A stretch of DNA of 6,412 bases from an uncultured Bacteroidota bacterium (lineage in GTDB: Bacteria > Bacteroidota > Bacteroidia > 2-12-FULL-35-15): positions 1 to 6,412 of the forward strand of contig CAILDT010000037.1 in assembly GCA_903833025.1 (NCBI GenBank). Direction: 5' to 3'. Each line of letters begins with the position of its first letter. Position 1 is the stretch's first letter. Below the pieces are notes generated by a model that saw only the letters and a program-made list of their open reading frames with translations, searched no databases and was not told the DNA's origin. The position numbers and the translations under genes are program-made. This document shows, in pieces, positions 1 through 5,602 of the stretch.

Positions 1-854
1 AAAAATTGAGTTTTAACTTTTTCTAAAAATGTTTGTGGTTTTTGAATGTGATAAACACTATTCTTTTTTGCAATATAATTTTTTACAAATAAAAAGAAGT
101 CAGGAAAAGCGCAAAAAAACAATCCAACACTTAAAACAAAGCAACCCGATATTTCCAATAAAAGATTATTAAATTTAATTCTGTATAGCAACAATAAATA
201 AATACCCATAAGTACAAAACCAAAATAATAATGTGTCAGCATTCCCAAAGTTGAAATTGTAATTACAAAAAATGCACTTCTTAAATCAAATTTTTGGGTA
301 TTTAGTATTTTTAGAATTATATGGCTTAATAATATCGTAAATAATGCAAATAACTGGTAATGTCTCGCTTCTAAATCTGTTTGAACTATTGCAGGACTCA
401 AAAACCAAAAGGTACAAACAAGCAAAGACTTGAATGAATTATTAAATACATAATTTGAAAATTTATATAATGTAAATAAAGTAAGTAGTGTAGTAATTAA
501 ATTTAATATTAAGCCAGTATAAACGTGAAATCCGAAAAGAAGAATAAACAAATGCATCAACCAAAAAAATAATGGCGGGTGAATATCATACTGGGTTAAA
601 TCATAAGCAATTTTTTTAAAACAAAAGGGAGGGTTACTTACATAACAATTTTTCCAAACTTGTGCTTTTACATAATTATCGAGATAAGCCGAATCAGGTT
701 TTACTAATTGTGCGTACTTAACTTGATTCCCAGTTGCACTCAAGTACGTTACACTTTCATCATTCGAAAAATTTTGTTTCAATTCAAAAATAGCATATAT
801 CCTTACAACTAACGCAAAAGCAATAAGAACAATAAAGTATATTTTTGAGTTCAA
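1..854 (-). CDS. GT39-like GT-C glycosyltransferase, C-terminus beyond window
   Basis: Seen: the minus strand is open from 854 to the left edge, giving 284 codons with no stop inside the window. The translation is very hydrophobic. A first membrane segment covers about residues 4-22, and an external loop follows with an Asp-Glu pair at 32-33 (FSNDES). An IHPPL motif lies at 91-95 before the next membrane segment, and EARHYQ lies at 162-167, followed by several more segments. Known: an acidic loop after TM1, a HPP-type motif and an E-R-Y motif are typical of GT-C enzymes of the GT39/ArnT/PMT group, which move a sugar from a polyprenyl-phosphate donor on the outer face of the inner membrane. 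Start: no ATG follows the upstream stop, so I chose TTG at 854-852, just before TM1 and 18 bases after the SGNH gene. Family members are usually about 450-600 residues, so roughly half is missing. Substrate unknown. An EpsG/Wzy-like polymerase is a less likely alternative. Confidence 0.8.
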   Translation of the reverse strand, partial: MNSKIYFIVLIAFALVVRIYAIFELKQNFSNDESVTYLSATGNQVKYAQLVKPDSAYLDNYVKAQVWKNCYVSNPPFCFKKIAYDLTQYDIHPPLFFWLMHLFILLFGFHVYTGLILNLITTLLTLFTLYKFSNYVFNNSFKSLLVCTFWFLSPAIVQTDLEARHYQLFALFTILLSHIILKILNTQKFDLRSAFFVITISTLGMLTHYYFGFVLMGIYLLLLYRIKFNNLLLEISGCFVLSVGLFFCAFPDFFLFVKNYIAKKNSVYHIQKPQTFLEKVKTQF

Positions 855-872
855 TTGTTGGAAATAAAATGG

Positions 873-1811
873 TTATTTTATGATGTTGAGTTTCCTTAGA
901 TCTTCCAAAATAATTTTATTGAAAAGGTTTACTCCATTTTGATTTAAATGGTGGGAATCATAGAAGTGAGTCTGCGAATTGAAATTATTATTAAATGCAT
1001 AATCCAAATATTTAACCCCATACTTTTGAGCTAATCCATTAAATATTTTTAAATAAATATCGTGTTGCTCTTTCAATTTTTCTTTCGGAAAAGGTACTGT
1101 AACCATTATAACGGGGATGTTATTTGTTTTAAAATAAGCTAATAGTTTATCTAAATATTCTTTTTGAATTTCATTAGGCAAATAACGATTTTCGTATTCT
1201 TCAAAAGGCAATGAATATTTAAGCGTGTCGTGTTTTTCACTATATCCATTACCAGTATAAAGGGAGTCCTTATATATCAGCGGACTATTCGCATTTATAA
1301 AACGCAATGCCATCATATTAATTATTTGTGGGTTCTTATAGGAGTTCGCCAATTCGAATGCCGCCTTATCAGACGAGATATTTTGTATTAAGTCGGATGA
1401 TGATTCAAAACCATTATTATTAAAAGCTGCATCATAAACATCAAGGATAACTAGTTTGCAATTTTCTTTTGTAATATAATTTTTGGCGATGATGTATGAG
1501 TTTAAAGGAGTTTGAGCACTTGTACCTAAGTTGAACATATTTATTCCAGCTTTCTCAAAATTGCGAGGGTCATAACCTCTATAAGCGTGCGATGAGCCAA
1601 TAACTATAATATCGTATTTTTCTTCTCTGTTAAATTCGTGAAATTTCTGATAGCTATTTCCTCCCTTTAATGAATAAACATCTGATGTACGATATATTAT
1701 TGGTTTTCCATTATTCTTTAGTTTACAAACTAAAACCAACGATGGAAAATAAATAATAGAAAAAACTACCAAGAATAAAATACCAGTATTAATTAACTTC
1801 TTAAGTTCCAT
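873..1811 (-). CDS. SGNH-fold O-acyltransferase partner (DltD/AlgJ-like), membrane anchored
   Basis: Seen: 312 residues, with a single N-terminal membrane segment at about residues 8-29 and a soluble remainder. Block I is VIGSSHAYRG, with the candidate nucleophile Ser at 73 or 74 (G72-S-S-H75). A second block is NLGTSAQ at 94-100. The C-terminal catalytic pair is FYDSHHLNQNG, with Asp285 and His288. Between them is an alternating beta/alpha pattern (KLVILDVYD; IPVIMVTVP). Known: in AlgI-AlgJ/X, PatA-PatB and DltB-DltD systems an MBOAT channel protein passes an acyl group to such a Ser-Asp-His partner outside the membrane, which then esterifies the polymer. Context: its ATG directly follows the TAA of the MBOAT gene, so translation is probably coupled and the pair should act together. 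The acyl group and acceptor cannot be read from the sequence. It could instead be a deacylase or lipase-like SGNH enzyme, but the MBOAT pairing argues against that. Confidence 0.82.
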   Translation of the reverse strand: MELKKLINTGILFLVVFSIIYFPSLVLVCKLKNNGKPIIYRTSDVYSLKGGNSYQKFHEFNREEKYDIIVIGSSHAYRGYDPRNFEKAGINMFNLGTSAQTPLNSYIIAKNYITKENCKLVILDVYDAAFNNNGFESSSDLIQNISSDKAAFELANSYKNPQIINMMALRFINANSPLIYKDSLYTGNGYSEKHDTLKYSLPFEEYENRYLPNEIQKEYLDKLLAYFKTNNIPVIMVTVPFPKEKLKEQHDIYLKIFNGLAQKYGVKYLDYAFNNNFNSQTHFYDSHHLNQNGVNLFNKIILEDLRKLNIIK

Positions 1812-3272
1812 TTAAAATTGAAAATAAATAAATTTAGTATCCGAAAAATGCCCAAAGATTAATATAAAAGCAAGTACCCCTGCGTATAAAACAACATTAA
1901 CAAATTTACTCTTTATTATTTTTTCTTGTGTTAATAATCTATTCATAAAAAAATCAGACGCGATAAATAACCCAACTATAAAAAACAAAACATAGAAACT
2001 TGTTGAGTCGCTTATTTTGAATAATGATAACCCTTTGAAGCCAATATAGTCCTGAAACGTAAATATTTTTAAAATGATGGAGAACGCTTCATCCACTGAC
2101 GTTGCCCTAAAAAATATCCAAGCGAATGCAACTAAATTAAAAGTAATCACCACCTTTATCAACTTCAATAAGTATCCAGTAGTGGTCGGCTGATTTTCAT
2201 ATTCAAAAAATATCCAATTGAAATACTTTTTTAAAAAATGCCCGAAGATGATATACAACCCGTGCAAAAGCCCCCAAACAATAAATGTCCAATTAGCGCC
2301 GTGCCACAAACCACTAAGCAAAAAAACAATTAATAAATTATAAAACCAACGCCACCGTCCTACCTTTTTACCGCCCAAAGGAATATATACATAGTCTTTA
2401 AACCAAGTAGAAAGTGAGATGTGCCATCGTCTCCAAAATTCCTTTATGGATAATGAAAAATAAGGTGTCCTAAAATTTTCACGCAAATTAATTCCTAATA
2501 CTTTTGCCGCACCAATAGCAATATCCGAATACCCTGAAAAATCACAGTAAATTTGAATAGCAAACATATACGTGGCAATCATTAATGTACATCCATCGTG
2601 ATTATCAATATCGCCATACACTTGCTTTACCACTGCTGCTAACCTATCAGCAACTACAATCTTTTTAAAAAAGCCCCAAAGCATTTGTTTTAATCCTGAT
2701 ACTATCCTATTATAATCCACATCATAATTAAAATTAAACTGTGGTAATAAACTCTGCGGACGTTCTATCGGACCGGCAACTAGTTGTGGGAAAAACATAA
2801 CATATAACGCATACTTTATAAAATTCCTTTCTGCTGGCTGATTACCCCTATATACTTCTATTGTGTAGCTCATTGCCTGAAAGGTGTGAAACGACAGCCC
2901 AATAGGCAAAGCAATTTGAAGATACAATTCCAAATGCGAACCAAACCCAAAGTACTGCATCGCCTCCTCAATATTCTTCAAAAAAAAGTTAAAGTATTTG
3001 AAAGCCGCTAAAACGCCAATATTCCCGCACACACTTATTATTAAAAAAAGTTTCCTCCGTCTTATTTCTTCTTGCCGTTCAATATAAATTCCAGCAAAGT
3101 AATCCACTACTATTGTACCGCCTAAAATAAGGATATAGTAGGGTATAAAAGCCATATAGAAAGCACAACTTGCTACTAATAAAAGTGACCATCTATATCT
3201 GTAGGGAGATAAAAAGTATAGGAGAACAACTGCAGGAAAAAAAACTAAAAAACTAAACGAGTTAAATAACAT
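1812..3272 (-). CDS. MBOAT family membrane O-acyltransferase (AlgI/DltB-like)
   Basis: Seen: 486 residues, about the usual size for AlgI-type proteins, with many membrane segments. Family signatures in order are LPIGLSFHTFQ (122-132), FFPQLVAGPIERP (160-172), YCDFSGYSDIAIG (242-254), EFWRRWHISLSTW (278-290), YIPLGGKK (296-303) and LSGLWHGANW (319-328). The invariant MBOAT His is His324, and the second conserved His is 284. Known: MBOAT proteins carry an acyl group, often acetyl, across the inner membrane for O-acylation of exported polysaccharide, peptidoglycan or teichoic acid. Context: it lies 7 bases after the GT4 gene, and its TAA abuts the ATG of the SGNH partner, as in a two-part acylation module. 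The ATG at 3272 is followed by the normal MLFNSxxFLxF opening, which confirms the start. All key residues are present, so it should be functional. The acceptor is inferred to be the glycan made by the neighbouring transferases. Confidence 0.95.
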   Translation of the reverse strand: MLFNSFSFLVFFPAVVLLYFLSPYRYRWSLLLVASCAFYMAFIPYYILILGGTIVVDYFAGIYIERQEEIRRRKLFLIISVCGNIGVLAAFKYFNFFLKNIEEAMQYFGFGSHLELYLQIALPIGLSFHTFQAMSYTIEVYRGNQPAERNFIKYALYVMFFPQLVAGPIERPQSLLPQFNFNYDVDYNRIVSGLKQMLWGFFKKIVVADRLAAVVKQVYGDIDNHDGCTLMIATYMFAIQIYCDFSGYSDIAIGAAKVLGINLRENFRTPYFSLSIKEFWRRWHISLSTWFKDYVYIPLGGKKVGRWRWFYNLLIVFLLSGLWHGANWTFIVWGLLHGLYIIFGHFLKKYFNWIFFEYENQPTTTGYLLKLIKVVITFNLVAFAWIFFRATSVDEAFSIILKIFTFQDYIGFKGLSLFKISDSTSFYVLFFIVGLFIASDFFMNRLLTQEKIIKSKFVNVVLYAGVLAFILIFGHFSDTKFIYFQF

Positions 3273-3279
3273 TATAGTT

Positions 3280-4491
3280 TTATATTTTAATTATTTCTTC
3301 ACAAAATAAAGAATAATTTCGTTGCGCTTCAAAATTATTTATCCAAAACTCTCGCACACCTCTTCTAAACTCAATCTTATTTTTTACACTCTTTTTAAAA
3401 TCAGAAATCAACTGGGCAATTTTTAAAACATCGACATCTTTATCTATTAAATACCCTGTGCGCTCATTTGCTATCTCTGCTATTCCTCCTACGTTTGTAG
3501 CCACTATTGGTATGCCAAAACTTATTGCTTCTTGTAATGACACGGGCAAACTTTCTGTTTCGCTTGTTGTAATAAATAAATTTACTGAGTGGGTTTTATA
3601 AAATTCATTCACTTCCTTATTCGGAACTCGTCCTCTAAAATCAAAACTAATATTTGAAGGTAACCCTTGCGCATTTTTTAGAACCTCTTCGATACAAACA
3701 CCATCACCAAAATGAATCCAATTAAGTTCAAAGGTAATATTTTTCAATATCTCGACAATTAAATCAACCCTTTTTAGCGGAATTACATTTGAACACGAGA
3801 CAATTGTAAACTTTCCACTTCCGTTAAAAGGATTTAACCCATAATCATTTGTTCCTAAATAATGAAGCTTTACTTTTTCGGAAAAGCATTTTTTATTCTT
3901 TATATAATTAGCACCATCAAGCGAGTTAGGATAAACTCCTGCAGTATGTTTATAAACAAAATATCGGAACGGTAAAATGTTTCCTTTGTTACGCTCATCG
4001 TAAATATCAAATCCCGAACACCTTACCACAAATTTATCAATTACTCCCTTCTGTTTTAGTATCGCTAATGCCAAAGCCCAATCATTAAGCCAGTATGAAT
4101 AAAAAATAATATTCTCCTGTTTATCTCTTAACAATGCCTTTATTTTTTCGGAATCATAAATCCCACGCATTAAAATAGAATTAAAATACCTAAGATGTGT
4201 AAAAAAATAAAATGGCTTGGGGCTGTTAATTAATTCGGCAAACAAAACAGAGAACAAATAAAAAACATTCTTTCGAAAAATTTTTTTCGTATTTAAATCT
4301 GGTCGATTATTTATTGGTGGATGAACAAAATTATTATTGGTAGTAGCCCGTTTTTCATTTGTTTTAGCAACCATCGGGAAAACAACAATTGAAGCAAAAT
4401 GTTTTTCGAGCACAGGTACTTCATTCTCTAAAAAGCTTTCCGCCCTTCCATATGGATATTCAGCAGTAAATAAATAAAGTATTTTTTTCAT
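3280..4491 (-). CDS. GT4 family (GT-B fold) glycosyltransferase
   Basis: Seen: 403 residues with no membrane segment. The N-terminal half opens with MKKILYLFTAEYPYGRAESF, a typical acceptor-domain beta strand and loop. A linker-region block RCSGFDIYDE lies at 157-166, followed by YPNS at 187-190. The C-terminal donor domain carries SNVIPLKRVDLIVE (234-247), HFGDG (260-264), FRGRVPNKEV (285-294), and ETESLPVSLQEA with the E-x7-E pair Glu313/Glu321, followed by GIPIVATNVGG (326-336). Known: these are hallmarks of retaining GT4 transferases, which use a nucleotide-sugar donor and add it to a lipid-linked oligosaccharide or polysaccharide on the cytoplasmic side. Context: first gene of the operon, behind the promoter at 4556-4585, with the MBOAT acyltransferase 7 bases downstream. 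The donor sugar and linkage cannot be told from sequence. The ATG at 4491 is right because the family's first strand begins at residue 3. Confidence 0.93.
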   Translation of the reverse strand: MKKILYLFTAEYPYGRAESFLENEVPVLEKHFASIVVFPMVAKTNEKRATTNNNFVHPPINNRPDLNTKKIFRKNVFYLFSVLFAELINSPKPFYFFTHLRYFNSILMRGIYDSEKIKALLRDKQENIIFYSYWLNDWALALAILKQKGVIDKFVVRCSGFDIYDERNKGNILPFRYFVYKHTAGVYPNSLDGANYIKNKKCFSEKVKLHYLGTNDYGLNPFNGSGKFTIVSCSNVIPLKRVDLIVEILKNITFELNWIHFGDGVCIEEVLKNAQGLPSNISFDFRGRVPNKEVNEFYKTHSVNLFITTSETESLPVSLQEAISFGIPIVATNVGGIAEIANERTGYLIDKDVDVLKIAQLISDFKKSVKNKIEFRRGVREFWINNFEAQRNYSLFCEEIIKI

Positions 4492-4519
4492 AAAACTAAT
4501 CGCGCTAATCAGCTATTAT

Positions 4520-4540
4520 GCAATATCTATAAGATATTGC
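4520..4540 (-). promoter_or_regulatory. Perfect 9-bp hairpin in predicted 5' leader of the glycan operon
   Basis: GCAATATCT at 4520-4528 and AGATATTGC at 4532-4540 are perfect inverted repeats around a 3-base loop. Outer imperfect pairing can be added (4511-4513 with 4541-4543; 4503-4506 with 4549-4552), giving a longer broken stem over 4503-4552. With the promoter called at 4556-4585, this falls inside the roughly 58-base leader of the GT4 gene, starting 29 bases upstream of its ATG. Inference: a transcript-stabilising or translation-modulating structure, or a dyad operator. It has no U-tract, so a terminator is unlikely. Confidence 0.5.
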
Positions 4541-4555
4541 GCTTAATGAGCGATG

Positions 4556-4585
4556 TAAATATAGGGATTTTAACTAAGAAGACAA
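4556..4585 (-). promoter_or_regulatory. Bacteroidota-type promoter for the GT4-MBOAT-SGNH-GT39 operon
   Basis: On the minus strand, TTG (4585-4583) is followed by exactly 19 bases and then TATATTTA (4563-4556). Known: the Bacteroidota housekeeping promoter is TTTG or TTG, 19-21 bases, then TAnnTTTG. Here the -7 element matches 7 of 8 positions, lacking only the last G. The predicted start of transcription is near 4550, giving a leader of about 58 bases before the ATG at 4491. It is the only good match I saw in the gap between the 201-residue gene and the operon. Confidence 0.55.
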
Positions 4586-4620
4586 TTTCATCATTATAAC
4601 TAATGATAGTTTTCCTTCTT
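4576..4620 (-). terminator. Imperfect hairpin after the 201-residue gene, possible terminator
   Basis: An inner perfect stem ATCATTA (4590-4596) / TAATGAT (4601-4607) encloses a 4-base loop. An outer stem AAGAAG (4576-4581) / CTTCTT (4615-4620) closes a mismatched middle. It begins 12 bases past the TAA of the 201-residue gene. There is no clean U-run after it on the minus strand, so it would be a weak or non-canonical terminator. The -33 element of the following promoter lies inside its far arm, so termination of one unit and initiation of the next appear to overlap. Confidence 0.4.
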
Positions 4621-4632
4621 CGCCAGTAGAAC

Positions 4633-5238
4633 TTATTTAATAGGTTTTGATATAAAGTACCATCCTGCTTTGCCAGTGGCAATTGGTATTTCGAAGATTG
4701 ACTTTCTGGAGGGATTTATTTTATTGTATGCTTCTTTGTCTGGTTCAATTTCGTCCACCAATGTGTAAGCCACCATAATTCTAATGCTATCTGCCCCAGC
4801 TGGTTTGCGTTTTGTGCCAAGATATTTTGGGTCGAAAGCAAAAAATTTACAGAACGATTTGGCGTTTTCTAAACAAACCAAATTGGGAGCATAATCGGTT
4901 ACGGGTATTTTTCCTACTGTTTTGGTGTTGCTATTTAATTCCAAAAATGCTTTGTCTTCGGAGGTCAGCGTTAAAATAGAATGAAATGCTTTAAGTTTTA
5001 ACGCCATCACTATTTTATAGCATAGCTCGTAGCAATCATTTATCCCTACTGTACTTGTATCATTATGAGTTACAGGGTGGCAGTATCTTTTAAATGCCAC
5101 TTTCCATTCCCCCCAATGCTTGTCTAGTGCTTTCATTTGTAACTCGGTGTAGCCAAATCGTTTTACGTTTTCTGTAAAATACGCTACCAAGCCTTCGAAT
5201 CGTGCATCAAAGTTGAGTAGTTCTGTTGATAATATCAT
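4633..5238 (-). CDS. Uncharacterised 201-residue protein, two-part helical plus beta layout
   Basis: Seen: ATG at 5238, TAA at 4633, 201 residues, no signal peptide and no membrane segment. Residues 1-100 look mainly alpha-helical (aromatic and charged, e.g. ALDKHWGEWKVAFKRY at 37-52; NDCYELCYKIVMALKLKAFH at 67-86). Residues about 105-200 look like a beta-rich domain: PVTDYAPNLVCLE, then KRKPAGADSIRIMVAY at 143-158, SIFEIPIATGKAGWYFI at 180-196. Inference from memory: the layout and the KPAGxxxIRI block resemble a large group of uncharacterised Bacteroidota proteins with a helical N-terminal part and an Fn3-like C-terminal domain. Those usually end in a W-N-x-x-G-x-x-G-P-W-S stretch that is missing here, so this copy may be diverged or shortened at the C-terminus. 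It stands alone, with hairpins downstream and the 21-bp repeat element upstream. Function unknown. Codon use and length favour a real gene. Confidence 0.75.
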   Translation of the reverse strand: MILSTELLNFDARFEGLVAYFTENVKRFGYTELQMKALDKHWGEWKVAFKRYCHPVTHNDTSTVGINDCYELCYKIVMALKLKAFHSILTLTSEDKAFLELNSNTKTVGKIPVTDYAPNLVCLENAKSFCKFFAFDPKYLGTKRKPAGADSIRIMVAYTLVDEIEPDKEAYNKINPSRKSIFEIPIATGKAGWYFISKPIK

Positions 5239-5244
5239 CTATGT

Positions 5245-5259
5245 TGTTTTATAAATTTA
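5245..5259 (+). repeat. Left copy of 15-bp direct repeat flanking the array
   Basis: TGTTTTATAAATTTA occurs here and again, identically and in the same orientation, at 5607-5621. The two copies bracket the whole repeat element. This copy lies 6 bases upstream of the ATG of the 201-residue gene. It is AT-rich, so chance remains possible. Confidence 0.55.
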
Positions 5260-5282
5260 GTAACTTAAAGCGTGAATTCAAA

Positions 5283-5290
5283 CAAAAGTA
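5283..5290 (-). promoter_or_regulatory. Candidate -7 element for the 201-residue gene
   Basis: The minus strand reads TACTTTTG here, a full match to the Bacteroidota -7 consensus TAnnTTTG, 44 bases upstream of the ATG at 5238. No TTG/TTTG is found 19-21 bases further upstream, so only half of a promoter is supported. It sits just outside the repeat element, so the element would lie in the upstream region of this gene. Confidence 0.3.
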
Positions 5291-5295
5291 CTCGA

Positions 5296-5526
5296 AATGA
5301 AAAGTTTGGAATTGTAGAGCACACAAAGTGCTTTGTACTATAGCAAAAGTACTTTTTACTACAAAAGTTTGGAATTGTACAAATGAAAAAACACTTTGCA
5401 CTACAAAAGTTTGGAATTGTATTGCCCACAAAATGCTTTTTACTACAAAAGTTTGGAATTGTACTAATGGAAAAACACTTTGCACTACAAAAGTTTGGAA
5501 TTGTATAACACACAAAGTACTTTTGG
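5296..5526. repeat. Eleven-unit tandem array on an exact 21-bp lattice
   Basis: Eleven consecutive 21-bp blocks can be laid out without a gap. Half unit A starts at 5296, 5359, 5401, 5443 and 5485. Its core ACAAAAGTTTGGAATTGTA is identical in the last four copies, and the first copy differs only at its left edge. Half unit B starts at 5317, 5338, 5380, 5422, 5464 and 5506. It is variable and built around a near-palindrome such as CACAAAGTGCTTTG or AAAAGTACTTTT. A and B alternate (42-bp period) except for two B blocks at the left. The B blocks at 5380 and 5464 match each other better than the one at 5422, giving an 84-bp higher order. B-to-A junctions form imperfect dyads such as CTTTTTACTACAAAAG. 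No protein is assigned to it. Confidence 0.9.
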
Positions 5527-5550
5527 AGTAATCAAATTCCAAACTTTTCA
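5298..5550. mobile_element. Possible MITE-like element bounded by 16-bp perfect inverted repeats
   Basis: TGAAAAGTTTGGAATT at 5298-5313 is exactly inverted as AATTCCAAACTTTTCA at 5535-5550. Internal A units share GTTTGGAATT but begin CTACAAAAG rather than TGAAAAG, so the two outermost copies form a distinct inverted pair. The 253-bp unit starts with TG, ends with CA, and has no coding capacity. These traits fit a miniature non-autonomous element or a multi-site binding region. Flanking bases share only AAA, so no clear short target duplication is seen. No transposase is present. Confidence 0.45.
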
Positions 5551-5602
5551 AAACATACATTAGCACGCTGTGTAAATAACCTTTCATCAATTGTTCGGCT
5601 TC

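Larger units (their letters stand above)
5239..5602. other. Gene-free stretch dominated by a structured repeat element
   Basis: No believable gene lies between the 201-residue gene and the T9SS fragment. All long open frames here, on both strands, are by-products of a stop-free repeat whose length is a multiple of three. It holds the 21-bp lattice array, the 16-bp terminal inverted repeat and both inner edges of a 15-bp direct repeat. Nothing is recognised in 5551-5602. Confidence 0.75.

Noticed and set aside
4520..4540. Rho-independent terminator
   Set aside because: The stem is AT-rich with no U-tract on either side, and it lies between the predicted promoter and the GT4 ATG, where a terminator would silence the operon.
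5296..5526. CRISPR array
   Set aside because: The constant part is only about 17-19 bp and the intervening 21-bp pieces resemble each other rather than being unrelated spacers. Spacing breaks at the left, and there are no cas genes in the window.
5328..5531. 67-residue plus-strand open frame with repeated TTKVWNC motif
   Set aside because: This is the same repeat artefact read on the other strand. It lies wholly within the array and no independent coding signal is seen.
5249..5590. 113-residue minus-strand open frame and an 82-residue one in another frame (5265-5513) with repeated FQTFVV or TIPNF motifs
   Set aside because: The array unit is 42 bp, a multiple of three, with few stops, so several frames stay open at once on both strands. 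There is no conserved non-repeat part.
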